Source: Calendula officinalis (taxonomy: Eukaryota; Streptophyta; Magnoliopsida; Asterales; Asteraceae). From it: a DNA stretch of 64,000 bases. The notes beneath the pieces are model-generated. The model was not told the DNA's origin. It did no database searches and saw nothing but the letters and a program-made list of their open reading frames with translations. Positions 1 to 9,961 of this stretch are shown one piece after another. A program made the position numbers and the translations under genes. The stretch spans positions 18,214,977 through 18,278,976 of the forward strand of contig OY970828.1 in the NCBI GenBank assembly GCA_963853835.1. Direction: 5' to 3'. Within the stretch, counting starts at the first letter, position 1, and the number at the start of each line of letters is the position of its first letter.

Positions 1-314
1 CTTCAATATCAAAGATTGTGTGACAAAAGGTGCTATACTAAAACATTCATAACTTTCAGCTCGGGTGTCCGTTTCACGCCCACGAGTAACCAAAATAGCT
101 GGTTCATTCGTCACTGCGAAGAACAAGTTCGGCCCGAACTCTTCACTGTTCCCGGCCCGAACTTCAACCTCGGCCCGAACTTCAACCTCGGCTCGAACTC
201 CGACCTCGGTCCGAACTTCAACCTCGGCCCGAACATCATCCTCGACCCGAACACCGAACTTCGGCCCGAACACCACTTTGGCCCGAACATCCCACTTCGG
301 CCCGAACATCCCTC

Positions 315-332
315 TTCGGCCCGAACTCTTCA
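315..332 (+). repeat. 18-bp direct repeat, left of core (representative)
   Basis: The sequence ttcggcccgaactcttca occurs at the end of each block, before aatatcc, and again right after the core, before ctgttcccgg. Here the two copies are at 315-332 and 455-472, 140 bp apart. Nearly every core in the window is bracketed this way, though single-base variants such as ccctaactcttca or ccgaattcttca occur. The pair is a natural substrate for slippage or single-strand annealing; one monomer, around 22619, appears to have lost its core this way. Confidence 0.88.
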
Positions 333-454
333 ATATCCAAGATTGTGTGACAAAAGGTGCTATACTAAAACATTCATAATTTTCAGCTCGGGTGTCCGTT
401 TCACGCCGACGAGTAACCAAAATAGGTGGTTCGTTCGTCACTGCCAAGAACAAG
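333..454 (+). repeat. Conserved monomer core (representative)
   Basis: This ~122-bp segment has no internal repeats and is the best conserved part of the monomer. It falls into linked variant types. The acceptor-like tract reads aactttcagc, aattttcagc or aacttttagc. The next part reads tttcacgcccacgag, ttttacacccacgag or tttcacgccctcgag. The last part reads gccaagaacaag, gcgaagaacaag (with ggttcattcg), gccaagatcaag or gccatgatcaag. Neighbouring monomers tend to differ in type and types recur at fixed spacing, which reveals the higher-order repeats. The core has no convincing open reading frame of its own. Confidence 0.9.
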
Positions 455-467
455 TTCGGCCCGAACT
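453..467. repeat. 15-bp hyphenated palindrome at core/block border (representative)
   Basis: AGTTCGG-C-CCGAACT is a perfect inverted repeat with 7-bp arms and a one-base centre. It recurs at this border in most monomers. Its inner part, TTCGG-C-CCGAA, is present in many of the other subrepeats, about ten to a monomer. The dense small palindromes make the two strands resemble each other and keep frames open on both. Confidence 0.85.
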
Positions 468-713
468 CTTCACTGTTCCCGGCCCGAACTTCATTTTCGG
501 CCCGAACTTCAACCTCGGCCCGAACTCCGACCTCGGCCCGAACTTCAACCTCGGCCCGAACATCATCCTCGGCCCGAACATCATCCTCGGCCCCAACACC
601 GAACTTCGGCACGAACACCACTTCGGCCCGAACACCACTTCGGCCCGAACATCCGACTTCGGCCCGAACACCACTTCGGCCCGAACATCCCTCTTCGGCC
701 CGAATTCTTCAAT
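455..713 (+). repeat. GC-rich subrepeat block (representative), 17-19 bp subrepeats
   Basis: The block is a string of subrepeats each ending in cggcccg. Usual order after actcttcactgttcccgg is: aacttcattttcggcccg; one to three aacttcaacctcggcccg; aactccgacctcggcccg; aacttcaacctcggcccg; one or two aacatcatcctcggcccg; aacaccgaacttcggcccg; then alternating 17-bp aacaccacttcggcccg and 19-bp aacatcccacttcggcccg; lastly aacatccctcttcggcccg and aactcttcaatatcc. Monomers differ mainly in how many aacttcaacctc, aacatcatcctc or aacaccactt elements they have. The 18-bp elements keep the reading frame while the 17/19-bp ones shift it, which explains why spurious translations switch from GPNFNL-like to RPEHHF-like repeats. 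Confidence 0.92.
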
Positions 714-1892
714 ATCCAAGATTGTGTGACAAAAGGTGCTATACTAAAATATTCATAACTTTCAGCTCGGGTGTCCGTTTCACGCCCACGAGTAACCAAA
801 ATAGATGGTTCGTTCGTCACTGCCAAGAACAAGTTCGGCTCGTACTCTTCACTGTTCCCGGCCCGAACTTCATTTTCGGCCCGTACTTCAACCTCGGCCC
901 GAACTTCAACCTCGGCCCGAACTCCGACCTCGGCCCGAACTTCAACCTCGGCCCGAACATCATCCTCGGCTCGAACACCGAACTTCGGCCCGAACACCAC
1001 TTCAGCCCGAACATCCCTCTTCGGCCCGAACACCACTTCGGCCCGAACATCCCTCTTCGGCCCGAACTCTTCAATATCCAAGATTGTGTGACAAAAGGTG
1101 CTATACTAAAACATTCATAACTTTCAGCTCGGGTGTCCGTTTCACGCCCACGAGTAACCAAAATAGCTGGTTCATTCGTCACTGCGAAGAACAAGTTCGG
1201 CCCGAACTCTTCACTGTTCCCGACCCGAACTTCATTTTCGGCCCGAACTTCAACCTCGGCCCGAACTCCGACCTCGGCCCGAACATCAACCTCGGCCCGA
1301 ACATCATCCTCGACCCGAACACCGAACTTCGTCCCGAACACCACTTCGGCCCGAACATCCCACTTCGGCCCGAACACCACTTCGGCCCGAACTCTTCAAT
1401 ATCCAAGATTGTTTGACAAAAGGTGCTATACTAAAACATTCATAATTTTCAGCTCGTGTGTCCGTTTCACGCCCACGAGTAACCAAAATATCTGGTTCGT
1501 TCGTCACTGTCAAGAACAAGTTCGACCCGAACTCTTCACTGTTCCCGGCCCGAACTTCATTTTCGGCCCGAACTTCAACCTCGGGCCGAACTCCGACCTC
1601 GGCCCGAACTTCAACCTCGGCCCGAACATCATCCTCGGCCCCAACACCGAACTTCGGCCCGAACACCACCTCGGCCCGAACACCACTTCGGCCCGAACAC
1701 CACCTCGGCCCGAACATCCGACTTCGGCCCGAACACCACTTCGGCCCGAACATCCCTCTTCGGCCCGAACTCTTCAATATGCAAGATTGTGTGACAAAAG
1801 GTGCTATACTAAAACATTCATAACTTTCAGCTCGGGTGTCCGTTTTACACCCACGAGTAACCAAAATAGCTGGTTGGTTCGTCACTGCCAAG

Positions 1893-4800
1893 ATCAAGTT
1901 CGGCCCGAACTCTTCATTGTTCCCGGCCCGAACTTCATTTTCGGCCCGAACTTCAACCTCGGCCCGAACTTCAACCTCGGCCCGAACACCGACCTCGGCC
2001 CGAACTTCAACCTCGGCCCTAACATCATCCTTGGCCCGAACACCGAACTTCGGCCCGAACACAAATTCTGCCCGAACACCACTTCGGCCCGAACATCCCA
2101 CTTCGGCCGAACACCACTTCGGCCCGAACATCCTTCTTCGGCCCGAACTCTTCAATATCCAAGATTGTGTGACAAAAGGTGTTGTACTAAAACATTCATA
2201 ACTTTCAGCTCGGGTGTCCGTTTCACGCCCACGAGTAACTAAAATAGCTGGTTCGTTCGTCACTGCCAAGAACAAGTTCGGCCCGAACTCTTCACTGTTC
2301 GCGGCCCGAACTTCATTTTCGGCCCGAACTCCAACCTCGGTTCGAACTTCAACCTCGGCCCGAACTCCGACCTCGGCCCGAACTTCAACCTCGGCCCGAA
2401 CATCATCCTCGGCCCGAACACCGAACTTCAGCCCGAACACCACTTCGGCCCGAACATCCCACTTAGGCCCGAACACCAGCTCGGCCCGAACATCCCTCTT
2501 CGGCCCGAACTCTTCAATATCCAAGATTGTGTGACAAAAGGTGCTATACTAAAACATTCATAACTTTTAGCTCGGGTGTCCATTTCACGCCCACGAGTAA
2601 CCAAAATAGCTGGTTCGTTCGTCACTGCCAAGAACAAGTTCGGCCCGAAGTCTTCACTGTTCCCGGCCCGAACTTCATTTTCGGCCCGAACTTCAACCTC
2701 GACCCCAACTTCAACCTTGGCCCGAACTCCGACCTCAGCCCGAACTTCAACCTCGGCCCGAACATCATCCTCGGCCCGAACACCGAACTTCGGCCCGAAC
2801 ACCACTTCGGCCCGAACATCCCACTTCGGCCCAAACACCACTTCGGCCCGAACATCCCTCTTCGGCCCGAACTCTTCAATATCCAAGATTGTGTGACAAA
2901 AGGTGCTATACTAAAACATTCATAACTTTCAGCTCGGGTGTCCGTTTCACGCCCACGAGTAACCAAAATAGCTGGTTCGTTCGTCACTGCCAAGAACAAG
3001 TTCGGCCCGAACTCTTCACTGTTCCCGGACCGAACTTCATTTTCGGCCCGAACTTCATTTTCGGCCCGAACTTCAACCTCGGCCCGAACTCCGACCTCGG
3101 CCCGAACTTCAACCTCGGCCCGAACATCATCCTCGGCCTCAACACCGAACTTCGGCCCGAACACCACTTCGGCCTGAACACCACTCCGGCCCGAACATCC
3201 CACTTCGGCCCGAACACCACTTCGGCCCGAACATCCCTCTTCGGCCCGAACTCTTCAATATCCAAGATTGTGTGACAAAAGGTGCTATACTAAAACATTC
3301 ATAACTTTCAGCTCGGGTGTCCGTTTCACGCCCACGAGTAACCAAAATAGCTGGTTCATTCGTCACTGCGAAGAACAAGTTCGGCCCGAACTCTTCACTG
3401 TTCCCGGCCCGAACTTCAACCTCGGCCCGAACTTCAACCTCGGCTCGAACTCCGACCTCGGTCCGAACTTCAACCTCGGCCCGAACATCATCCTCGACCC
3501 GAACACCGAACTTCGGCCCGAACACCACTTCGGCCCGAACATCCCACTTCGGCCCGAACACCACTTCGGCCCGAACATCCCTCTTCGGCCCGAACTCTTC
3601 AATATCCAAGATTGTGTGACAAAAGGTGCTATACTAAAACATTCATAATTTTCAGCTCGGGTGTCCGTTTCACGCCGACGAGTAACCAAAATAGCTGGTT
3701 CGTTCGTCACTGCCAAGAACAAGTTCGGCCCGAACTCTTCACTGTTCCCGGCCCGAACTTCATTTTCGGCCCGAACTTCATCCTCGGCCCGAACTCCGAC
3801 CTCGGCCCGAACTTCAACCTCGGCCCGAACATCATCCTCGGCCCGAACATCATCCTCGGCCCCAACACCGAACTTCGGCACGAACACCACTTCGGCCCGA
3901 ACACCACTTCGGCCCGAACATCCGACTTCGGCCCGAACACCACTTCGGCCCGAACATCCCTCTTCGGCCCGAATTCTTCAATATCCAAGATTGTGTGACA
4001 AAAGGTGCTATACTAAAACATTCATAACTTTCAGCTCGGGTGTCCGTTTCACGCCCACGAGTAACCAAAATAGATGGTTCGTTCGTCACTGCCAAGAACA
4101 AGTTCGGCTCGAACTCTTCACTGTTCCCGGCCCGAACTTTATTTTCGGCCCGAACTTCAACCTCGGCCCGAACATCAACCTCGGCCCGAACTCCGACCTC
4201 GGCCCGAACTTCAACCTCGGCCCGAACATCATCCTCGGCTCGAACACCGAACTTCGGCCCGAACACCACTTCCGCCCGAACACCACTTCGGCCCGAACAT
4301 CCCTCTTCGGCCCGAACACCACTTCGGCCCGAACATCCCTCTTCGGCCCGAACTCTTCAATATCCAAGATTGTGTGACAAAAGGTGTTATACTAAAACAT
4401 TCATAACTTTCAGCTCGGGTGTCCGTTTCACGCCCACGAGTAACCAAAATAGCTGGTTCATTCGTCACTGCGAAGAACAAGTTCGGCCCGAACTCTTCAC
4501 TGTTCCCGACCCGAACTTCATTTTCTGCTCGAACTTCAACCTCGGCCCGAACTCCGACCTCGACCCGAACATCAACCTCGGCCCGAACATCATCCTCGAC
4601 CCGAACACCGAACTTCGTCCCGAACACCACTTCGGCCCGAACATCCCACTTCGGCCCGAACACCACTTCGGCCCGAACTCTTCAATATCCAAGATTGTGT
4701 GACAAAAGGTGCTATACTAAAACATTCATAATTTTCAGCTCGGGTGTCCGTTTCACGCCCACGAGTAACCAAAATAGCTGGTTCGTTCGTCACTTCCAAG

Positions 4801-5918
4801 AACAAGTTCGACCCGAACTCTTCACTGTTCCCGGCCCGAACTTCATTTTCGGCCCGAACTTCAACCTCGGCCAGAACTCCGACCTCGGCCCGAACTTCAA
4901 CATCGTCCCGAACATCATCCTCGGCCAGAACATCATCCTCGGCCCCAACACCGAACTTCGGCCCGAACACCACCTCGGCCCGAACACCACTTCGGCCCGA
5001 ACACCACTTCGGCCCGAACATCCGACTTCGGCCCGAACACCACTTCGACCCGAACATCCCTCTTCGGCCCGAACTCTTCAATATCCAAGATTGTGTGACA
5101 AAAGGTGCTATACTAAAACATTCATAACTTTCAGCTCGGGTGTCCGTTTTACACCCACGAGTAACCAAAATAGCTGGTTCGTTCGTCACTGCCAAGATCA
5201 AGTTCGGCCCGAACTCTTCATTGTTCCCGGCCCGAACTTCATTTTCGGCCCGAACTTCAACCTCGGCCCGAACTCCGACCTCGGCCCGAACTTCAACCTC
5301 GGCCCTAACATCATCCTTGGCCCGAACACCGAACTTCGGCCCGAACACCAATTCTGCCCGAACACCACTTCGGCCCGAACATCCCACTTCGGCCGAACAC
5401 CACTTCGGCCCGAACATCCTTCTTCGGCCCGAACTCTTCAATATCCAAGATTGTGTGACAAAAGGTGATGTACTAAAACATTCATAACTTTCAGCTCGGG
5501 TATCCGTTTCACGCCCACGAGTAACTAAAATAGCTGGTTCGTTCGTCACTGCCAAGAACAAGTTCGGCCCGAACTCTTCACTGTTCGCGGCCCGAACTTC
5601 ATTTTCGGCCCGAACTCCAACCTCGGCTCGAACTGCAACCTCGGCCCGAACTCCGACCTCGGCCCGAACTTCAACCTCGGCCCGAACATCATCATCGGCC
5701 CGAACACCGAACTTCAGCCCGAACACCACTTCGGCCCGAACATCCCACTTCGGCCCGAACACCAGCTCGGCCCGAACATCCCTCTTCGGCCCGAACTCTT
5801 CAATATCCAAGATTGTGTGACAAAAGGTACTATACTAAAACATTCATAACTTTTAGCTCGGGTGTCCATTTCACGCCCACAAGTAACCAAAATAGCTGGT
5901 TCGTTCGTCACTGCCAAG
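1893..5918 (+). repeat. 4.03-kb tandem duplication, copy 1
   Basis: This 4026-bp segment is repeated at 5919-9961. Anchors inside are 2165, 2527, 2889, 3268, 3612, 3991, 4370, 4695, 5091, 5451 and 5813. Base-by-base offsets to copy 2 are 4026 bp up to about 2800 and 4043 bp afterwards. The change comes from one extra 17-bp subrepeat in copy 2 near 6830. I found only a few substitutions between the copies, for example 3148-region cgaacatcat against 7167-region cgaaaatcat, so the duplication is recent. Confidence 0.87.
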
Positions 5919-8900
5919 ATCAAGTTCGGCCCGAACTCTTCATTGTTCCCGGCCCGAACTTCATTTTCGGCCCGAACTTCAACCTCGGCCCGAACTTCAA
6001 CCTCGGCCCGAACACCGACCTCGGCCCGAACTTCAACCTCGGCCCTAACATCATCCTTGGCCCGAACACCGAACTTCGGCCCGAACACAAATTCTGCCCG
6101 AACACCACTTCGGCCCGAACATCCCACTTCGGCCGAACACCACTTCGGCCCGAACATCCTTCTTCGGCCCGAACTCTTCAATATCCAAGATTGTGTGACA
6201 AAAGGTGTTGTACTAAAACATTCATAACTTTCAGCTCGGGTGTCCGTTTCACGCCCACGAGAAACTAAAATAGCTGGTTCGTTCGTCACTGCCAAGAACA
6301 AGTTCGGCCCGAACTCTTCACTGTTCGCGGCCCGAACTTCATTTTCGGCCCGAACTCCAACCTCGGTTCGAACTTCAACCTCGGCCCGAACTCCGACCTC
6401 GGCCCGAACTTCAACCTCGGCCCGAACATCATCCTCGGCCCGAACACCGAACTTCAGCCCGAACACCACTTCGGCCCGAACATCCCACTTAGGCCCGAAC
6501 ACCAGCTCGGCCCGAACATCCCTCTTCGGCCCGAACTCTTCAATATCCAAGATTGTGTGACAAAAGGTGCTATACTAAAACATTCATAACTTTTAGCTCG
6601 GGTGTCCATTTCACGCCCACGAGTAACCAAAATAGCTGGTTCGTTCGTCACTGCGAAGAACAAGTTCGGCCCGAAGTCTTCACTGTTCCCGGCCCGAACT
6701 TCATTTTCGGCCCGAACTTCAACCTCGACCCCAACTTCAACCTTGGCCCGAACTCCGACCTCAGCCCGAACTTCAACCTCGGCCCGAACATCATCCTCGG
6801 CCCGAACACCGAACTTCGGCCCGAACACCACTTCGGCCTGAACACCACTTCGGCCCGAACATCCCACTTCGGCCCAAACACCACTTCGGCCCGAACATCC
6901 CTCTTCGGCCCGAACTCTTCAATATCCAAGATTGTGTGACAAAAGGTGCTATACTAAAACATTCATAACTTTCAGCTCGGGTGTCCGTTTCACGCCCACG
7001 AGTAACCAAAATAGCTGGTTCGTTCGTCACTGCCAAGAACAAGTTCGGCCCGAACTCTTCACTGTTCCCGGACCGAACTTCATTTTCGGCCCGAACTTCA
7101 TTTTCGGCCCGAACTTCAACCTCGGCCCGAACTCCGACCTCGGCCCGAACTTCAACCTCGGCCCGAAAATCATCCTCGGCCTCAACACCGAACTTCGGCC
7201 CGAACACCACTTCGGCCTGAACACCACTCCGGCCCGAACATCCCACTTCGGCCCGAACACCACTTCGGCCCGAACATCCCTCTTCGGCCCGAACTCTTCA
7301 ATATCCAAGATTGTGTGACAAAAGGTGCTATACTAAAACATTCATAACTTTCAGCTCGGGTGTCCGTTTCACGCCCACGAGTAACCAAAATAGCTGGTTC
7401 ATTCGTCACTGCGAAGAACAAGTTCGGCCCGAACTCTTCACTGTTCCCGGCCCGAACTTCAACCTCGGCCCGAACTTCAACCTCGGCTCGAACTCCGACC
7501 TCGGTCCGAACTTCAACCTCGGCCCGAACATCATCCTCGACCCGAACACCGAACTTCGGCCCGAACACCACTTCGGCCCGAACATCCCACTTCGGCCCGA
7601 ACACCACTTCGGCCCGAACATCCCTCTTCGGCCCGAACTCTTCAATATCCAAGATTGTGTGACAAAAGGTGCTATACTAAAACATTCATAATTTTCAGCT
7701 CGGGTGTCCGTTTCACGCCGACGAGTAACCAAAATAGCTGGTTCGTTCGTCACTGCCAAGAACAAGTTCGGCCCGAACTCTTCACTGTTCCCGGCCCGAA
7801 CTTCATTTTCGGCCCGAACTTCATCCTCGGCCCGAACTCCGACCTCGGCCCGAACTTCAACCTCGGCCCGAACATCATCCTCGGCCCGAACATCATCCTC
7901 GGCCCCAACACCGAACTTCGGCACGAACACCACTTCGGCCCGAACACCACTTCGGCCCGAACATCCGACTTCGGCCCGAACACCACTTCGGCCCGAACAT
8001 CCCTCTTCGGCCCGAATTCTTCAATATCCAAGATTGTGTGACAAAAGGTGCTATACTAAAACATTCATAACTTTCAGCTCGGGTGTCCGTTTCACGCCCA
8101 CGAGTAACCAAAATAGATGGTTCGTTCGTCACTGCCAAGAACAAGTTCGGCTCGAACTCTTCACTGTTCCCGGCCCGAACTTTATTTTCGGCCCGAACTT
8201 CAACCTCGGCCCGAACATCAACCTCGGCCCGAACTCCGACCTCGGCCCGAACTTCAACCTCGGCCCGAACATCATCCTCGGCTCGAACACCGAACTTCGG
8301 CCCGAACACCACTTCCGCCCGAACACCACTTCGGCCCGAACATCCCTCTTCGGCCCGAACACCACTTCGGCCCGAACATCCCTCTTCGGCCCGAACTCTT
8401 CAATATCCAAGATTGTGTGACAAAAGGTGTTATACTAAAACATTCATAACTTTCAGCTCGGGTGTCCGTTTCACGCCCACGAGTAACCAAAATAGCTGGT
8501 TCATTCGTCACTGCGAAGAACAAGTTCGGCCCGAACTCTTCACTGTTCCCGACCCGAACTTCATTTTCTGCTCGAACTTCAACCTCGGCCCGAACTCCGA
8601 CCTCGACCCGAACATCAACCTCGGCCCGAACATCATCCTCGACCCGAACACCGAACTTCGTCCCGAACACCACTTCGGCCCGAACATCCCACTTCGGCCC
8701 GAACACCACTTCGGCCCGAACTCTTCAATATCCAAGATTGTGTGACAAAAGGTGCTATACTAAAACATTCATAATTTTCAGCTCGGGTGTCCGTTTCACG
8801 CCCACGAGTAACCAAAATAGCTGGTTCGTTCGTCACTTCCAAGAACAAGTTCGACCCGAACTCTTCACTGTTCCCGGCCCGAACTTCATTTTCGGCCCGA

Positions 8901-9961
8901 ACTTCAACCTCGGCCAGAACTCCGACCTCGGCCCGAACTTCAACATCGTCCCGAACATCATCCTCGGCCAGAACATCATCCTCGGCCCCAACACCGAACT
9001 TCGGCCCGAACACCACCTCGGCCCGAACACCACTTCGGCCCGAACACCACTTCGGCCCGAACATCCGACTTCGGCCCGAACACCACTTCGACCCGAACAT
9101 CCCTCTTCGGCCCGAACTCTTCAATATCCAAGATTGTGTGACAAAAGGTGCTATACTAAAACATTCATAACTTTCAGCTCGGGTGTCCGTTTTACACCCA
9201 CGAGTAACCAAAATAGCTGGTTCGTTCGTCACTGCCAAGATCAAGTTCGGCCCGAACTCTTCATTGTTCCCGGCCCGAACTTCATTTTCGGCCCGAACTT
9301 CAACCTCGGCCCGAACTCCGACCTCGGCCCGAACTTCAACCTCGGCCCTAACATCATCCTTGGCCCGAACACCGAACTTCGGCCCGAACACCAATTCTGC
9401 CCGAACACCACTTCGGCCCGAACATCCCACTTCGGCCGAACACCACTTCGGCCCGAACATCCTTCTTCGGCCCGAACTCTTCAATATCCAAGATTGTGTG
9501 ACAAAAGGTGATGTACTAAAACATTCATAACTTTCAGCTCGGGTATCCGTTTCACGCCCACGAGTAACTAAAATAGCTGGTTCGTTCGTCACTGCCAAGA
9601 ACAAGTTCGGCCCGAACTCTTCACTGTTCGCGGCCCGAACTTCATTTTCGGCCCGAACTCCAACCTCGGCTCGAACTGCAACCTCGGCCCGAACTCCGAC
9701 CTCGGCCCGAACTTCAACCTCGGCCCGAACATCATCATCGGCCCGAACACCGAACTTCAGCCCGAACACCACTTCGGCCCGAACATCCCACTTCGGCCCG
9801 AACACCAGCTCGGCCCGAACATCCCTCTTCGGCCCGAACTCTTCAATATCCAAGATTGTGTGACAAAAGGTACTATACTAAAACATTCATAACTTTTAGC
9901 TCGGGTGTCCATTTCACGCCCACAAGTAACCAAAATAGCTGGTTCGTTCGTCACTGCCAAG
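5919..9961 (+). repeat. 4.03-kb tandem duplication, copy 2
   Basis: Second copy of 1893-5918, 4043 bp long. Anchors are 6191, 6553, 6932, 7311, 7655, 8034, 8413, 8738, 9134, 9494 and 9856. The junction lies inside the core of the monomer at 5813. Up to 5882 that core carries the markers ggtactatac and cccacaagtaacc, shared with the monomer at 9856. From 5920 it has aagatcaag and cattgttccc, shared with the monomer at 1787. The chimeric monomer and matching flanks are what one unequal crossover in a shared ~37-bp stretch would leave. Confidence 0.86.

Larger units (their letters stand above)
315..721 (+). repeat. Representative satellite monomer (core plus subrepeat block)
   Basis: A typical unit, shown to define the parts. 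An 18-bp direct repeat (ttcggcccgaactcttca) lies at 315-332. The unique core is 333-454, with landmarks ttgtgtgacaaaagg, gctatactaaaacattcat, a ttttcag tract, gtgtccgtttcacgcc, gagtaaccaaaatag, ttcgttcgtcactgcc and aagaacaag. The 18-bp repeat recurs at 455-472. The subrepeat block fills the rest up to the next core. Anchor-to-anchor length here is 379 bp (343 to 722). The core is visibly AT-richer than the block; one 18-bp subrepeat has 11 G or C. Confidence 0.93.
1..1892 (+). repeat. Satellite segment: start of the nine-monomer pattern
   Basis: Anchors lie at 16, 343, 722, 1084, 1409 and 1787. These monomers match, in order, those beginning at 3268, 3612, 3991, 4370, 4695 and 5091, with offsets growing from 3252 to 3304 bp as single 17-18 bp subrepeats are gained. 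Nine monomers from 16 to 3267 (3252 bp) thus form one higher-order period. Similarity to the next copy is clearly lower than between the two copies of the 4.03 kb duplication, so this periodicity is older. The monomers at 16 and 1084 share the ggttcattcg / gcgaagaacaag core variant. Confidence 0.85.

Noticed and set aside
425..445. Pol III B box or tRNA-derived origin (ggttcgttcgtc)
   Set aside because: Only partly matches GGTTCGANTCC; no A box or tRNA fold in the core.
333..454. Hammerhead ribozyme in the satellite core
   Set aside because: No CUGAUGA and GAAA catalytic strings in a suitable arrangement on either strand.
420..460. CENP-B box in the core
   Set aside because: ttcg strings occur, but the required nTTCGnnnnAnnCGGGn spacing is not met on either strand in the cores I examined.
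333..472. CRISPR array (regular repeats with spacers)
   Set aside because: Both the repeats and the intervening parts are repetitive and related to one another; there are no unique spacers or cas genes.
490..560. Binding sites for Zn2Cys6 or LexA-type regulators (CGG-C-CCG, CGAAC...)
   Set aside because: The triplets fit superficially, but thousands of copies in a satellite, with no nearby gene, do not support a regulatory role.
455..713. G-quadruplex or i-motif arrays
   Set aside because: The G or C runs are only three long and about 15 nt apart, so stable structures are unlikely.
1409..1450. Bacterial-type promoter (tttgaca with tatact) in the core
   Set aside because: Spacing between the two boxes is far too short (about 8-10 bp), and the setting is a eukaryotic-style satellite.
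1304..2524. Long repetitive open reading frames as genes
   Set aside because: Starts are mostly TTG or GTG inside the repeat, frames overlap on both strands, peptides are pure subrepeat translation, and length changes with subrepeat number. No domain, no codon-level conservation.
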